64,000 nucleotides of DNA from Mobilitalea sibirica (GCF_015999265.1 NZ_JAEAGR010000006.1:62001-126000); one strand, 5' to 3'; shown: positions 46,543 through 55,948, numbered from the stretch's first letter. The notes: generated by a model not told the origin, from the sequence alone. Program-made: numbers and translations.

Positions 46543-47613
46543 TTACAAGACATTGATCTCGCTCATTATCTGTTTATATATGGTATCTACTTTTGAAAAG
46601 TCCATAGCCGAGATATAATAAGCTTCCAAATCATCGTGAAGTTCCTTTGCTCTTAATACATGTTGACTTGCGGTTTCGATTAACTGCTGTGCGATGCTCA
46701 AATGTTTTGTCATGGAATCAAGATCTGATTCTTTTAATGATCTCATCAGCCCATTTATTAGAACACAGTTTTTGATGCTTGAGGGATGAAATGAGTTTGA
46801 TGTTATTATGCCAGTTTTAGCCGAAGGGAATAACAGATGATCGATTTTCTCCGGAGTATGCACCGAGCAGTAACAGGTTATAACATCTATTTGGTTTAAT
46901 ATAGCAAACTCCCGCAATTCGGATAAGAGTGTATCAGAAGCAGCGCCCCATTCATCCTCTATTACATATACTTTCGTACAAAGGGCTTTCACAGTATCTT
47001 CAAAGAATACAGTTCTACCTACAGATACAGCACTTAAAAGTCTTTTATGTTCTTTCCCGGAAGAAGTGTAAGGCTTTAATTTATCACATATCATTGAAGC
47101 GGTTTCTTGAATAGAATCATAGTCTATGTAGCATTTTGCCATAGTTTTATTTCGGTCAAGTAATGCAGCTGCCGATGCAATACAGGAGGTAGCCATGGAA
47201 TGGCAAGCAGATATTTCATCGGATAGTTCAATTATTTTATGCTTTTTTTTCGTAAGTGTATCAGCATCCCAAGCGTCTCCAACATTAATAATTGTATCAT
47301 ATGTACCGGGATATTTTGGGTCCAGGGTGTGAGGGGCAGTACCGTCCACCATAGCTATCTTTATATTATAGTCTATGAATGCATCTAAAGACTGTGGATC
47401 ACTGGCGCAGGGTATGTACTCAATCCTATGACTATGCTCCTCCAAGGTTTTTGCAATTCTTCGCATTAGTGAACTTTTCCCGCTACCGGGGCCTCCTTTC
47501 AGTATATACAGGCGATTACTGTTAACAGGGTCTCTGATATCATCAAATAACGGAACAAATCCCTGTTTTGTATTGCTTCCTAAAAAGAATTGTATCTCAT
47601 TTGAATGTGGCAT
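46543..47613 (-). CDS. PRK06851-type duplicated P-loop ATPase
   Basis: 356 residues. The N-terminal half has Walker A GGPGSGKSS (40-48) and VDGTAPHTLDPKYP; the C-terminal half repeats the fold, with KIDHLLFP and TSNSFHP, but its P-loop-equivalent reads VIEDEWGAASD (217-227), so it cannot bind nucleotide in the usual way. The family's role is unknown; it is common in spore-forming Firmicutes. The ribosome site AAGGAG is 8 bases before ATG 47613. It is divergent from pdaA. Confidence 0.82.
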   Translation of the reverse strand: MPHSNEIQFFLGSNTKQGFVPLFDDIRDPVNSNRLYILKGGPGSGKSSLMRRIAKTLEEHSHRIEYIPCASDPQSLDAFIDYNIKIAMVDGTAPHTLDPKYPGTYDTIINVGDAWDADTLTKKKHKIIELSDEISACHSMATSCIASAAALLDRNKTMAKCYIDYDSIQETASMICDKLKPYTSSGKEHKRLLSAVSVGRTVFFEDTVKALCTKVYVIEDEWGAASDTLLSELREFAILNQIDVITCYCSVHTPEKIDHLLFPSAKTGIITSNSFHPSSIKNCVLINGLMRSLKESDLDSMTKHLSIAQQLIETASQHVLRAKELHDDLEAYYISAMDFSKVDTIYKQIMSEINVL

Positions 47614-47819
47614 GTAGGATACTCCTTATTTATTGTATTCTTCTATCATAATATGAAGGAGATAAGGTATACTATGATGATTTATTTTACAGGATAATTT
47701 ATCATTAGAACTAATCATAACATCTTATTATTATTTATATAAAATGGACAACGATATACAGGAATTATGGATTACTCCAACAAATATATTTTAATAATTA
47801 GTATTGGATGGAGTATTTT

Positions 47820-48635
47820 ATGAAACAATTGAAATGGAAAAAAGTTATAATGTATGTATTGATTTTTACACTTGCTTATTTTTTTGGCGGTGGTATTGCT
47901 ATACTGGCCAACGCTTATGAGAAAGATAATGCAAAGGAGGCCGGGGAAAACTGGGGTCTGGGTTTTTCTACAGAAGGACAGCCGCCTACCGGTAATGCCA
48001 CAGTAGATGAATTAAAACAATATGATGCTTATTATATAGGAGATACGAATAAGAAGATAATATACATTACCTTTGATGCCGGTTACGAGAACGGATATAC
48101 GACACCCATATTGGATGCATTAAAAAAACACAATGCCCCTGCAGCTTTTTTTCTTGTAGGGAATTATCTAAATACAAGTCCTGAATTGGTTAAGCGAATG
48201 GTGGAAGAAGGGCATTTTGTTGTCAATCATACATACAATCATCCCAATATGTCCAAGATTTCATCAAAGGATGTATTTCGTAAGGAACTGGAGGAGTTGG
48301 AGAAGGCGTATGAAGAAATTACTGGTCAAAAGATGATGAAATATTACAGACCTCCGCAAGGAATCTATAGTGAGAACAATCTAAAAATGGCAAAAGAATT
48401 GGGATATAAGACATTCTTCTGGAGTCTGGCTTATGTGGATTGGTATAACGACAAGCAGCCTACGAGGGAAGAAGCATTTAAAAAACTATTAGGAAGAATA
48501 CATCCGGGAGCAATAGTTCTTCTTCATAGTACATCGAAAACAAATGCTGAAATATTAGATGAGTTACTGACAAAATGGGAGGAAATGGGGTACACTTTTG
48601 GTTCTATAGATGAATTGGCCATACGAGGAGAGTGA
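47820..48635 (+). CDS. pdaA: PdaA-type delta-lactam polysaccharide deacetylase
   Basis: 271 residues from ATG 47820 (GGAG 6 bases upstream; an in-frame ATG at 47808 is less likely). N-terminal membrane helix (~9-30), then the NodB deacetylase: TFDAGYENG (T84-F85-D86), H137/H141 (VVNHTYNHP) and YYRPPQG, TFFWSLAYVDW. PdaA makes the muramic delta-lactam of spore cortex peptidoglycan, implying sporulation. It belongs to the PdaA/CDA group rather than a sugar-chain-wide deacetylase. Confidence 0.9.
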   Translation: MKQLKWKKVIMYVLIFTLAYFFGGGIAILANAYEKDNAKEAGENWGLGFSTEGQPPTGNATVDELKQYDAYYIGDTNKKIIYITFDAGYENGYTTPILDALKKHNAPAAFFLVGNYLNTSPELVKRMVEEGHFVVNHTYNHPNMSKISSKDVFRKELEELEKAYEEITGQKMMKYYRPPQGIYSENNLKMAKELGYKTFFWSLAYVDWYNDKQPTREEAFKKLLGRIHPGAIVLLHSTSKTNAEILDELLTKWEEMGYTFGSIDELAIRGE

Positions 48636-48764
48636 TATCAGAACAGACTTCTTAATAAATTCTTACAATTGTTAATTTAAGCTTGCTTTTTCCGGTGCAA
48701 ATGGTAATATATGGACATAATAATATCTTGATTATAGAAAGAGTTTTTTCCCAAATTGATTTAA

Positions 48765-48793
48765 TTGACGGCAATAAAGGGGAGTGCTATAAT
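48765..48793 (+). promoter_or_regulatory. Promoter of the LTA-synthase-like gene
   Basis: TTGACG (48765-48770) and TATAAT (48788-48793) are spaced exactly 17 bases apart. The start codon follows 72 bases later. Good sigma-A match. Confidence 0.7.
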
Positions 48794-48864
48794 CGTTCTT
48801 AAATTCAATATTGATAGGAACTACTTCTATTTAACCATGTTCATTTAGAGAAAGTGAGTAATTT

Positions 48865-51123
48865 ATGTTTAAAATAATAGATGATACATTTAAGTATGTA
48901 AAAACTAAATTGCCGAATATAAGTACAAAATTAGGGCAGCGGGATAAGAATAAGATAATGCCAATCATTGTAGTATCTTTTCTAATTATCATAATCTTAG
49001 AGATGCTTAGCCGTCGCTCTATTTTTGCCGGTCTTGGGTTTATAATAACAAATCCACTTATGTTCTTTTTTAATGTGCTTATTGTATTAGTAACAATGTC
49101 AGCGACTATGATGTTTTCAAGAAGACTTTTTATGATGACATTAGTAAGTGTTATGTGGCTAAGCCTTGGTTTAATTAATTTTATTCTTATGAGTTATAGG
49201 TCCACACCTTTAACCTCAATGGATTTTTTTATGCTCAAGTCCGTGATTGGAATTATCCCACTCTATCTTAGTATTGTGCAAATCATATTAATAGCTATAA
49301 TGATTGTTATTGTCATAGCCGCTATGTTTTATTTATGGAAAAAGTTAAAGAAAAACCGCGTAATATTTAAAATTCCATTGTTCATTATAGGTATCTCGGC
49401 CATATTAATGCTTGTGATATCGAGTATTGCATTGAAGATAAATGCACTATCGAATAGTTTTGGTAATTTACCGGATGCATTCTCTAATTATGGTTTTGCT
49501 TATTGTTTTTCAAACAGTATATTTGACTTAGGGATTAAAGAACCGGATGAGTATTCAGAAGAATACGTGCACGAAGTGAAAGAAAAGATTGAGAAGGAAC
49601 CTGTAAATAACAATTCTGATATAGATACTGTAACGAATGATAAGATAACGGATGATAGTGAAACCGGTGATTTAAATGAGCAGGGAGAGATAGAGGTTAC
49701 TCCGAAGGTTAATGTTAATGTGCAGCGAAAACCGAATATCATCATGGTGCAGCTGGAATCTTTTTTTGATGTGAACCTTTTATTGGATTACAGTTTTTCC
49801 GAAAACCCTGTACCAAATTTTACTCTGCTGAAAGAACAATATTCTTCCGGTTTTCTTACGGTACCATCCTTTGGCGCAGGAACGGCAAATACGGAATTTG
49901 AAGTTCTTACCGGTATGAATAATGATCATTTTGGAACCGGTGAATACCCTTATAAAACCATATTACAGAGTACTACCAGCGAGAGTATACCTTATAACCT
50001 GGCAGAACGGGGTTACCACAGTCATGTAATTCATAATAATACAGCAATATTTTATGATAGACATAAGGTATTCCCTAAACTTGGTTTTGACAGCTTCAAT
50101 TCAATTGAATATATGAATGATATTGAATACAATCACTCAGGGTGGGCAAAGGATAAAGTTTTAACAGTTGAAATTATGAAAGCGCTTCAAGCGTTCTATA
50201 AAAGAGACTTTATCTACACTATTTCAGTTCAACCCCATGGGAAATATCCGGAAACAGCGGTGGAAGATGATCAAAAGATAACCGTAAGAATCGATGCCGA
50301 AAAGAGATTACAATTAGAGAAAATTTATAATGAGAACAAAAATAGCGACCAAGAAAGTACCTCTAGTATAAATGAGACCGAAGCATATGGAATTGAGGAA
50401 TTCGGAGAGCAAGATGATAAAGTAGATGTTTCTGATTTTACCAAAAGTCATAAAAACCGAGTTGAATATTTCGTAAATCAACTGGCAGAGACCGATCAAT
50501 TTATAGGAGAATTGGTAGAAGAATTATCTGATTTCGCAGAGCCTACGGTTGTTGTATTTTTTGGGGATCATTTACCCTCTTTATCCATCGAGAATGAAGA
50601 TTTACTGAATCATAATGTATTCCAAACAGAGTATGTATTATGGAGTAACTTTCCGATGGAAAATAAGAAGCGAGACCTAGAATCATACCAATTATCAGCC
50701 TATGTCATGGAGCGCTTAAACTACGATAATGGAGTTTTAACAAAGTTTCATCAAAGGTGTAGTGATGAACCGAATTATCAAGAGGAACTGATGTTATTGC
50801 AATATGATATGCTTTACGGTAATAGAACGGTATATGAGGGAATCAACCCATATATTGAAAAAACAATGCAAATGGGTATTATTAATACTTCAATAGCAGA
50901 TGTATATGAAAAAGGGGAAGCCGTTTTTATTATTGGAGATAACTTTACGCCTTGGAGTGTTGTATATATGGATGATGAACCGAAAGAAACGATATATGTG
51001 GATAAGAATACATTGATTGTACCTTATGAAAAACTAAAAGAAAAAGAGATTTTTGTGGGGCAGGTGACTGATACGAAAATTCTTCTAAGTAAAAGTGAAA
51101 TATGGAATGAGAATAATGAATAA
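48865..51123 (+). CDS. LTA synthase family protein (polyglycerolphosphate polymerase-like)
   Basis: 752 residues: about five membrane helices (~30-190), linker with Asp/Glu tracts (~215-290), and an alkaline-phosphatase-like domain with metal ligand E298 (QLESFF), catalytic threonine T340 in GAGTANTEFEVLTG, and VVFFGDHLPS. These fit LtaS, which polymerises glycerol phosphate on lipid anchors. The C-terminal ~100 residues beyond ~630 resemble an IPT/TIG-like extension, unusual for LtaS. An alternative is a lipid phosphoglycerol or phosphoethanolamine transferase. Confidence 0.88.
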   Translation: MFKIIDDTFKYVKTKLPNISTKLGQRDKNKIMPIIVVSFLIIIILEMLSRRSIFAGLGFIITNPLMFFFNVLIVLVTMSATMMFSRRLFMMTLVSVMWLSLGLINFILMSYRSTPLTSMDFFMLKSVIGIIPLYLSIVQIILIAIMIVIVIAAMFYLWKKLKKNRVIFKIPLFIIGISAILMLVISSIALKINALSNSFGNLPDAFSNYGFAYCFSNSIFDLGIKEPDEYSEEYVHEVKEKIEKEPVNNNSDIDTVTNDKITDDSETGDLNEQGEIEVTPKVNVNVQRKPNIIMVQLESFFDVNLLLDYSFSENPVPNFTLLKEQYSSGFLTVPSFGAGTANTEFEVLTGMNNDHFGTGEYPYKTILQSTTSESIPYNLAERGYHSHVIHNNTAIFYDRHKVFPKLGFDSFNSIEYMNDIEYNHSGWAKDKVLTVEIMKALQAFYKRDFIYTISVQPHGKYPETAVEDDQKITVRIDAEKRLQLEKIYNENKNSDQESTSSINETEAYGIEEFGEQDDKVDVSDFTKSHKNRVEYFVNQLAETDQFIGELVEELSDFAEPTVVVFFGDHLPSLSIENEDLLNHNVFQTEYVLWSNFPMENKKRDLESYQLSAYVMERLNYDNGVLTKFHQRCSDEPNYQEELMLLQYDMLYGNRTVYEGINPYIEKTMQMGIINTSIADVYEKGEAVFIIGDNFTPWSVVYMDDEPKETIYVDKNTLIVPYEKLKEKEIFVGQVTDTKILLSKSEIWNENNE

Positions 51124-51142
51124 GATATAAATAGGGTAAATT

Positions 51143-51226
51143 GGGCTGTTGCATAATATAAATGGTAAAGAGAGTGTGGTACATGCATGATCTATGACAT
51201 TATGTTATGTAATAGCCCTATTTTAA
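51143..51226. terminator. Terminator-like hairpin with GGGCTGTTGCATAAT core
   Basis: TGGGCTGTTGCATAATATAA (51142-51161) pairs with the inverse ending AATAGCCCTA (51220), followed by TTTT. It follows the LTA-synthase-like gene and belongs to the same hairpin family as those at 37594, 38506 and 53318. Confidence 0.7.
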
Positions 51227-51407
51227 TGTTATAGTAGGCTTGTTGTAGTATTTTATGATATAATACGAAATGTTAAGGATATGATGAAGCAAGAAGTAAA
51301 GTAAGAAAATCAGGATTTTTATAAAGTGGAATATTTTATTTTAAAACAACATGTAAATATTGCGTGGATGTATACTTTTGCGGTGTATAGGCAGAATGGA
51401 GGTTATT

Positions 51408-52028
51408 ATGAAAAATGTGATTGTGATTGGAGTATCGGGAGGTTCTGCTTCCGGGAAGACAACCGTAGCGAATCGAATTAAAGAGGAATATAAGGACAGT
51501 GTGGAGCTATTAAGCCATGATTTTTATTATCTGCCGCATGATGATTTACCCATTAGTGAGAGGGTGAAGTTAAACTATGATCACCCCAATGCATTTGATA
51601 CCGGAAAGCTCATCAATGATATAAAGCAATTAAAACAATTGAATGCAATTGAACGACCGGTATATTCATATACGGAACATACCAGACTTGCCGAGACAGT
51701 AAAAGTAAATCCGGCCAAGGTAATTATTGTGGAAGGTTTTATGATTTTTGAAAATACAGAGCTTAGAGAACTGATGGACATAAAGATTTTTGTAGATACG
51801 GATGCCGATGAGAGGTTAATGCGACGTATTATCAGAGATGTAAATGAGAGGGGAAGAACTCTTGAATCGGTAATTACACAATATGCGAATACGGTTAAAC
51901 CTATGCATGAATTGTTTGTTGAACCCTATAAAAAGTATGCAGATATCATCATACCTAGGGGTGGCATGAATGATATCGCTATCGATTTGTTGATACACAG
52001 AATAAAAGCCATTTTAGCAGAGGATTAA
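51408..52028 (+). CDS. udk: Uridine kinase
   Basis: 206 residues from ATG 51408 (GGAGG 5 bases upstream). P-loop GGSASGKTT (11-19), SHDFYYLPH, and KVIIVEGFMIFEN match uridine/cytidine kinase, the pyrimidine salvage enzyme. IIRDVNERGRTLESVITQY supports Udk rather than phosphoribulokinase. The chromate transporter gene starts 46 bases later in the same direction. Confidence 0.93.
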   Translation: MKNVIVIGVSGGSASGKTTVANRIKEEYKDSVELLSHDFYYLPHDDLPISERVKLNYDHPNAFDTGKLINDIKQLKQLNAIERPVYSYTEHTRLAETVKVNPAKVIIVEGFMIFENTELRELMDIKIFVDTDADERLMRRIIRDVNERGRTLESVITQYANTVKPMHELFVEPYKKYADIIIPRGGMNDIAIDLLIHRIKAILAED

Positions 52029-52074
52029 TGGGTAAAGTATATCTAAAAGGCTGTATGGATGAAAGGATATTTTT

Positions 52075-53277
52075 ATGAATGGTGATAAGAAGTTAAATGC
52101 CGTGAAAAAGGTGCGATGGAGCACGTTTCTAAAGGACGTATTTATCTGTTCTTTGGGTGCGTATGGAGGACCCGAGGCTCATTATGGTGTATTCACGGAT
52201 CAATTGGTAATAAAGAAAAAATATCTGCAAGAGGAGGAGATGGTTGAGCTCATAGCTTTGTGCAGTATTCTACCAGGTCCAACTAGTACGCAGACGATTG
52301 TATCTATAGGATATAAAACGGGAGGACCCTTATTAGCATTCTTAACGATGTTAGTATGGGCACTACCGGTACTTACGGTTATGACATTACTTTCTTTTTT
52401 ATATCAGTTCCTAGAAAATATGAATGTATCCCAAGAGGGTCTGCGTTATATCGGTCCAATGGCAGTTGGCTTTATTATTGTTGCTGCGTTTCGTATCGGG
52501 AAAAAGGTAGTTACAGATAGGATTACCATAATACTTTTACTGTTTGGCGGAATTACGACATATTTTATTCGTGAACCTTGGATATTTCCTCTAGTATTAA
52601 TTTTAGGTGGACTAGTAAGCATTATAACATCAAAAGAGAGAAATTTATGGAATCGGGTTAAGTTAAATCCGCCATGGTTATATTTTATTGTTTTTGCTAT
52701 TTTTGCTTTAGGAAGTCTGGTTATTATTATGATTTGGGATAACCGAATTCTGCATCTATTTGAAAGCTTTTATCGCTATGGTTATTTGGTTTTTGGCGGT
52801 GGACAAGTCGTGGTGCCGGTTATGCATAGTGAATTGGTACAAGTGAATAGGTATATGACAAATCAGGAGTTTCTTACGGGATATGGACTTGTTCAGGGTC
52901 TTCCGGGACCGATGTTTAGTTTCAGTGCTTATGCTGGTGGTATGGTAGCCCGAGGAGGAAGTGTATTAACTCAAGTTTTAGGTTCTGTAGCAGGAGGAAT
53001 TGGTATCTTCTTACCGGGGTTATTATTAATCTATTTTATTTATCCAATCTGGGAGAATTTAAAGAAAATCAAGGCTATTAAAATATCTTTAAAAGGTATC
53101 AACGCGGTAGCCGGTGGTTTGATTACGGTAGCTGCAGTTATCTTAATGCAAAAGAGCGGATTTAGCATTGATAATATCCTGGTTACTTTCATCACAGTAG
53201 TATTGTTATTAACAAGAAAAATACCGGCACCAATTATCGTGATTATTGCACTCATAGCCGGATTTATTATCAGATAA
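52075..53277 (+). CDS. chrA: Chromate transporter, CHR family
   Basis: 400 residues with two homologous halves of about six helices each. GAYGGPEAHYGVF and LCSILPGPTSTQT in the first half and FGGGQVVVPVMHSELVQ and LVQGLPGPMFSFSAYAGG in the second are the duplicated CHR motifs (full-length ChrA type). Substrates in Firmicutes are unproven; chromate or related anions are likely. Co-directional and 46 bases after udk. Confidence 0.93.
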   Translation: MNGDKKLNAVKKVRWSTFLKDVFICSLGAYGGPEAHYGVFTDQLVIKKKYLQEEEMVELIALCSILPGPTSTQTIVSIGYKTGGPLLAFLTMLVWALPVLTVMTLLSFLYQFLENMNVSQEGLRYIGPMAVGFIIVAAFRIGKKVVTDRITIILLLFGGITTYFIREPWIFPLVLILGGLVSIITSKERNLWNRVKLNPPWLYFIVFAIFALGSLVIIMIWDNRILHLFESFYRYGYLVFGGGQVVVPVMHSELVQVNRYMTNQEFLTGYGLVQGLPGPMFSFSAYAGGMVARGGSVLTQVLGSVAGGIGIFLPGLLLIYFIYPIWENLKKIKAIKISLKGINAVAGGLITVAAVILMQKSGFSIDNILVTFITVVLLLTRKIPAPIIVIIALIAGFIIR

Positions 53278-53316
53278 AATGCTTGCTTTGTAAAATTTAT
53301 ACATGCTAATTTATGA

Positions 53317-53404
53317 TAGAGGGGCTAATGCAAAATGGATTTGCTGAGAGTATGAGATAATTATCATATTCCAGGTTAGATTAAGCAAAATCCCCTCTTT
53401 TATA
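53317..53404. terminator. Terminator-like hairpin (GGGGCTAATGCAAAATG family)
   Basis: AGAGGGG (53318-53324) pairs with CCCCTCT (53392-53398), followed by TTTATAAAA; the interior AATGCAAAATGG repeats the motif of the other three hairpins. It lies between convergent genes. Confidence 0.6.
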
Positions 53405-53457
53405 AAATACGTTAGAATCCCTTAAATATGTTTTTTGGTATTATCAGTTATTTTCAT

Positions 53458-54441
53458 TTAATCTTCTTCTCTTGGCTCCGTGATTAATAATGCTTCCAGT
53501 TCCGGAGTTCCATCAACCAGACCAACAGCATAGATAGTGTAATATGTCTTGGCATCCAATGAAACATCCGGCACAGTTAATACCGTAGTATCCGTTCCGG
53601 CTGGATTGACATTAAAGGTATAGGTTCCTTCGTCAACACAGACATAGTCACTTTCCTCCTTATATCCAATATCCGTAAAGACATTTGTTCCATCCTCTAA
53701 TCGTATATCTACATTGGGAGCATCAGGAGAAATATGAACAAATCGAACACAGGCTTCATCTGTTTCAGGGGGCATATTTGGTTCTTGAATCGTCATGAGA
53801 CTTAAATCAGGGAGAGTGCCTACAGCAACGGCGTTAAATGCAGCGTTTTCAGGTATTTCTACTGTAGTATCAATTACAGCATCGGTAGTTTGACCAGTCG
53901 GATATACCGTTACATTGTAGCTGCCGGAGGGGACCCTTACATACATAGATTGTTCCTTAAAGGCCAAATCACTAACGAGCAGAGTTCCATCCGCATATAC
54001 ATCCACTGCAGGTGCACCCGGTGATGCATGAAGTACTCTTATATAAGAGGTTGCTTGTCGGCTATTACGGGATTTGTTATTTGTTTGTCCTTTACCGTTA
54101 TTACGCATGTAAAAACCATTGTTATAAAGGTTATTATCAAAGTTATTAAAGTTGTTGTATAAATTATTGTTATAATTGTTGTAGTAATTATCGTAGTTGC
54201 TATTATAGTTGTTATCATAGGTATTATTATAGTTCCTATTGTAGTAGTTACTATCATTATTATAGTGATTATTATAATAGTTATCGTTGTTATTATCGTA
54301 GTTATAGTTCCTATTGTAGTTGTAATTATTATTATAATTGTTATCGTAATTATAATAATAATTTCGATTCATATGATTAGGATCGAAGTTATTATAACGA
54401 TTATTATTTCTGTAATTGCTATTATAATTATTGTAATCCAT
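53458..54441 (-). CDS. Asn/Tyr-rich protein with two DUF4397 domains
   Basis: 327 residues. Residues 1-112 are almost only Asn, Tyr, Asp and Arg with repeats like YNNNYNYNRN; residues ~130-225 and ~232-325 are two DUF4397 beta domains (RVLHASPGAPAVDVYADG and RFVHISPDAPNVDIRLED). DUF4397 repeats occur in surface and spore-coat-like proteins. No signal peptide, so it may be a cytosolic, coat-assembly or otherwise unexported protein. The start follows AAGGAG. The N-terminal tract is prion-like in composition. Confidence 0.85.
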   Translation of the reverse strand: MDYNNYNSNYRNNNRYNNFDPNHMNRNYYYNYDNNYNNNYNYNRNYNYDNNNDNYYNNHYNNDSNYYNRNYNNTYDNNYNSNYDNYYNNYNNNLYNNFNNFDNNLYNNGFYMRNNGKGQTNNKSRNSRQATSYIRVLHASPGAPAVDVYADGTLLVSDLAFKEQSMYVRVPSGSYNVTVYPTGQTTDAVIDTTVEIPENAAFNAVAVGTLPDLSLMTIQEPNMPPETDEACVRFVHISPDAPNVDIRLEDGTNVFTDIGYKEESDYVCVDEGTYTFNVNPAGTDTTVLTVPDVSLDAKTYYTIYAVGLVDGTPELEALLITEPREED

Positions 54442-54661
54442 AAAAACTCTCCTTATATTTTTAACAGTACATTATATGATTTTAAGAAGGATATTGTTAA
54501 AAGGTATTCAAAAAGAAAGGTAATAATAGGCAAAAAGATATCTAGTGCAGGAAGAATAATTATGGTATATTAAATATATAAAAAATTAAGGAGGTGGGCT
54601 TAAATGAAAAGCTTATTTTGTATGAAAACAGTTAACAGGAAATATGGGGAGGTTATGATTA

Positions 54662-54931
54662 TTGAATTACAAAAATGGCACAGATATATTGCCGGCCCAT
54701 CTGCTGAAAAAAGTACAGGATTATGTTGATGGTGGTTTAATCTATATACCGAAAAAGAGCAGTAAAGCAGGCTGGGGTCAGATTAGCGGTGCACGTCAAT
54801 CGATTGATAGAAGAAATAGAGAAATAAGGTTTTTGTTTAAACAAGATGTAACGATCCGTGAATTAGCCGAAAGATTTCATCTTGGAGAAGATAGCATAAG
54901 AAAAATCGTATATAAGAAAAAACAAATATAA
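54662..54931 (+). CDS. CD3324-type Mor/HTH protein
   Basis: 89 residues: MNYKNGTDILPAHLLKKVQDYV is the standard beginning of the CD3324 family of Clostridia, and the second half holds a Mor-like HTH (TIRELAERFHLGEDSIRKIV). The start is TTG 54662, 9 bases after GGGAGG. These proteins are thought to be small transcription-related factors of unknown target. An upstream frame with a strong ribosome site (54604) overlaps this gene in another frame. Confidence 0.85.
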   Translation: MNYKNGTDILPAHLLKKVQDYVDGGLIYIPKKSSKAGWGQISGARQSIDRRNREIRFLFKQDVTIRELAERFHLGEDSIRKIVYKKKQI

Positions 54932-55091
54932 TAATTTTCTTCCTATTCATATGACGAAACCTATGGGATAATATAGGTGACCGGTCAATCCAGTATGGAA
55001 GGGGATGGTTCGATTGATTAACAAAGCAGAGGTGTTTGACGTATAGTAAGTGATTTAGGATAATTTCTATTTTGCTTACTATCAACACTCG

Positions 55092-55131
55092 AAAAGAGGC
55101 AATGGGTATATACCCTTTGCCTCTTCTTTTT
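55092..55131. terminator. Bidirectional terminator
   Basis: AAAAGAGGCAATGGGTA (55092-55108) pairs with TACCCTTTGCCTCTT (55111-55125), followed by CTTTTT. Between convergent CD3324-type and flavodoxin genes. Confidence 0.85.
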
Positions 55132-55158
55132 ACAGTATGTGTTATTGAAAGAACTAGC

Positions 55159-55863
55159 TTATTCCTCAAAACCCAAATTCTGTAACCACTGATCAATAAT
55201 TTCCATCGTTTGTTCTTCATCTGACAGGACATAGCCTGAGAAATCTTGGCTTTGTAACAGATTGGCATCAGGACATGCAGCTTCAAAATCTTCAAAGAAG
55301 GTTCCCATATGTGTTTTATATGTACAAAAAGGTACAATATTTTTATCAGTTAAGTCATATTGGGAAAAAAAACTCTTAATGGGAGGTGGAGTCGTAAACC
55401 ACCAGACAGGAGAACCAACAAAAATCATATCATAAGAATCTAAGTCGGGAACAGTATTAAGAAGTTTTGGAAGATATCCTTCTCTTAACTGCTCTTGTAC
55501 GACATCCTCCACGTCATTTATGAAATAATTGAAATCAGGCTCAATTTCCAAAGTATCTGCACCCGTCTTTTCCTGAATAGTTTGTGTGATCTTTCGGGTT
55601 GTTCCTGTAAAAGAGTAATATATTATTAAAACATTTTCATTTTTAGCTTCAGATAAATCAGACGTATCTGTAACGTTAGGATTGTCTGTATCGAATGATT
55701 TACTGTTTTCTGATATTGTTTCTATCTCCTCCTTTTCTTTTGAAATACTACGATCCGATTCTGCCTTTTCTAATTCATTATCCGTTCTGGCATTGCTTCC
55801 ACAACTAGCCAAAGTACATAGTACAAATAATAAAAGTATTAAAAAGTTAAGTCTTTTTCTCAT
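55159..55863 (-). CDS. Flavodoxin-like lipoprotein
   Basis: 234 residues. Lipoprotein signal with lipobox ending LASC (C21), a charged linker (~22-75), then a flavodoxin fold: IIYYSFTGTTRKITQTI (FMN phosphate loop), SPVWWFTTPPPIKSF and the 140-loop near YKTHMG. It is probably tethered outside the membrane and may move electrons or act as an NAD(P)H-dependent flavoprotein; the partner is unknown. AGAAAGG precedes ATG 55863. It shares its promoter region with the divergent PadR gene. Confidence 0.88.
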   Translation of the reverse strand: MRKRLNFLILLLFVLCTLASCGSNARTDNELEKAESDRSISKEKEEIETISENSKSFDTDNPNVTDTSDLSEAKNENVLIIYYSFTGTTRKITQTIQEKTGADTLEIEPDFNYFINDVEDVVQEQLREGYLPKLLNTVPDLDSYDMIFVGSPVWWFTTPPPIKSFFSQYDLTDKNIVPFCTYKTHMGTFFEDFEAACPDANLLQSQDFSGYVLSDEEQTMEIIDQWLQNLGFEE

Positions 55864-55915
55864 TAATTTTTTCCTTTCTGATTTTACCTTTACAAACTAA
55901 TAACATGATAGTATA

Positions 55916-55948
55916 ATATATGAAAAACATATATATGAAATTCATATA
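55916..55948. promoter_or_regulatory. Two overlapping palindromes, probable PadR operator
   Basis: ATATATG-AAAAA-CATATAT (55916-55934) and TATATGAA-A-TTCATATA (55932-55948) are perfect inverted repeats that overlap by three bases, between the divergent flavodoxin and PadR genes. PadR proteins bind AT-rich dyads in their own promoter. The assignment to this PadR is inference. Confidence 0.6.

Noticed and set aside
54265-54573. Plus-strand Ile/Val-rich 102-codon frame opposite the Asn/Tyr-rich tract
   Set aside because: It is the complement of AAT/TAT repeats and has no independent ribosome site.
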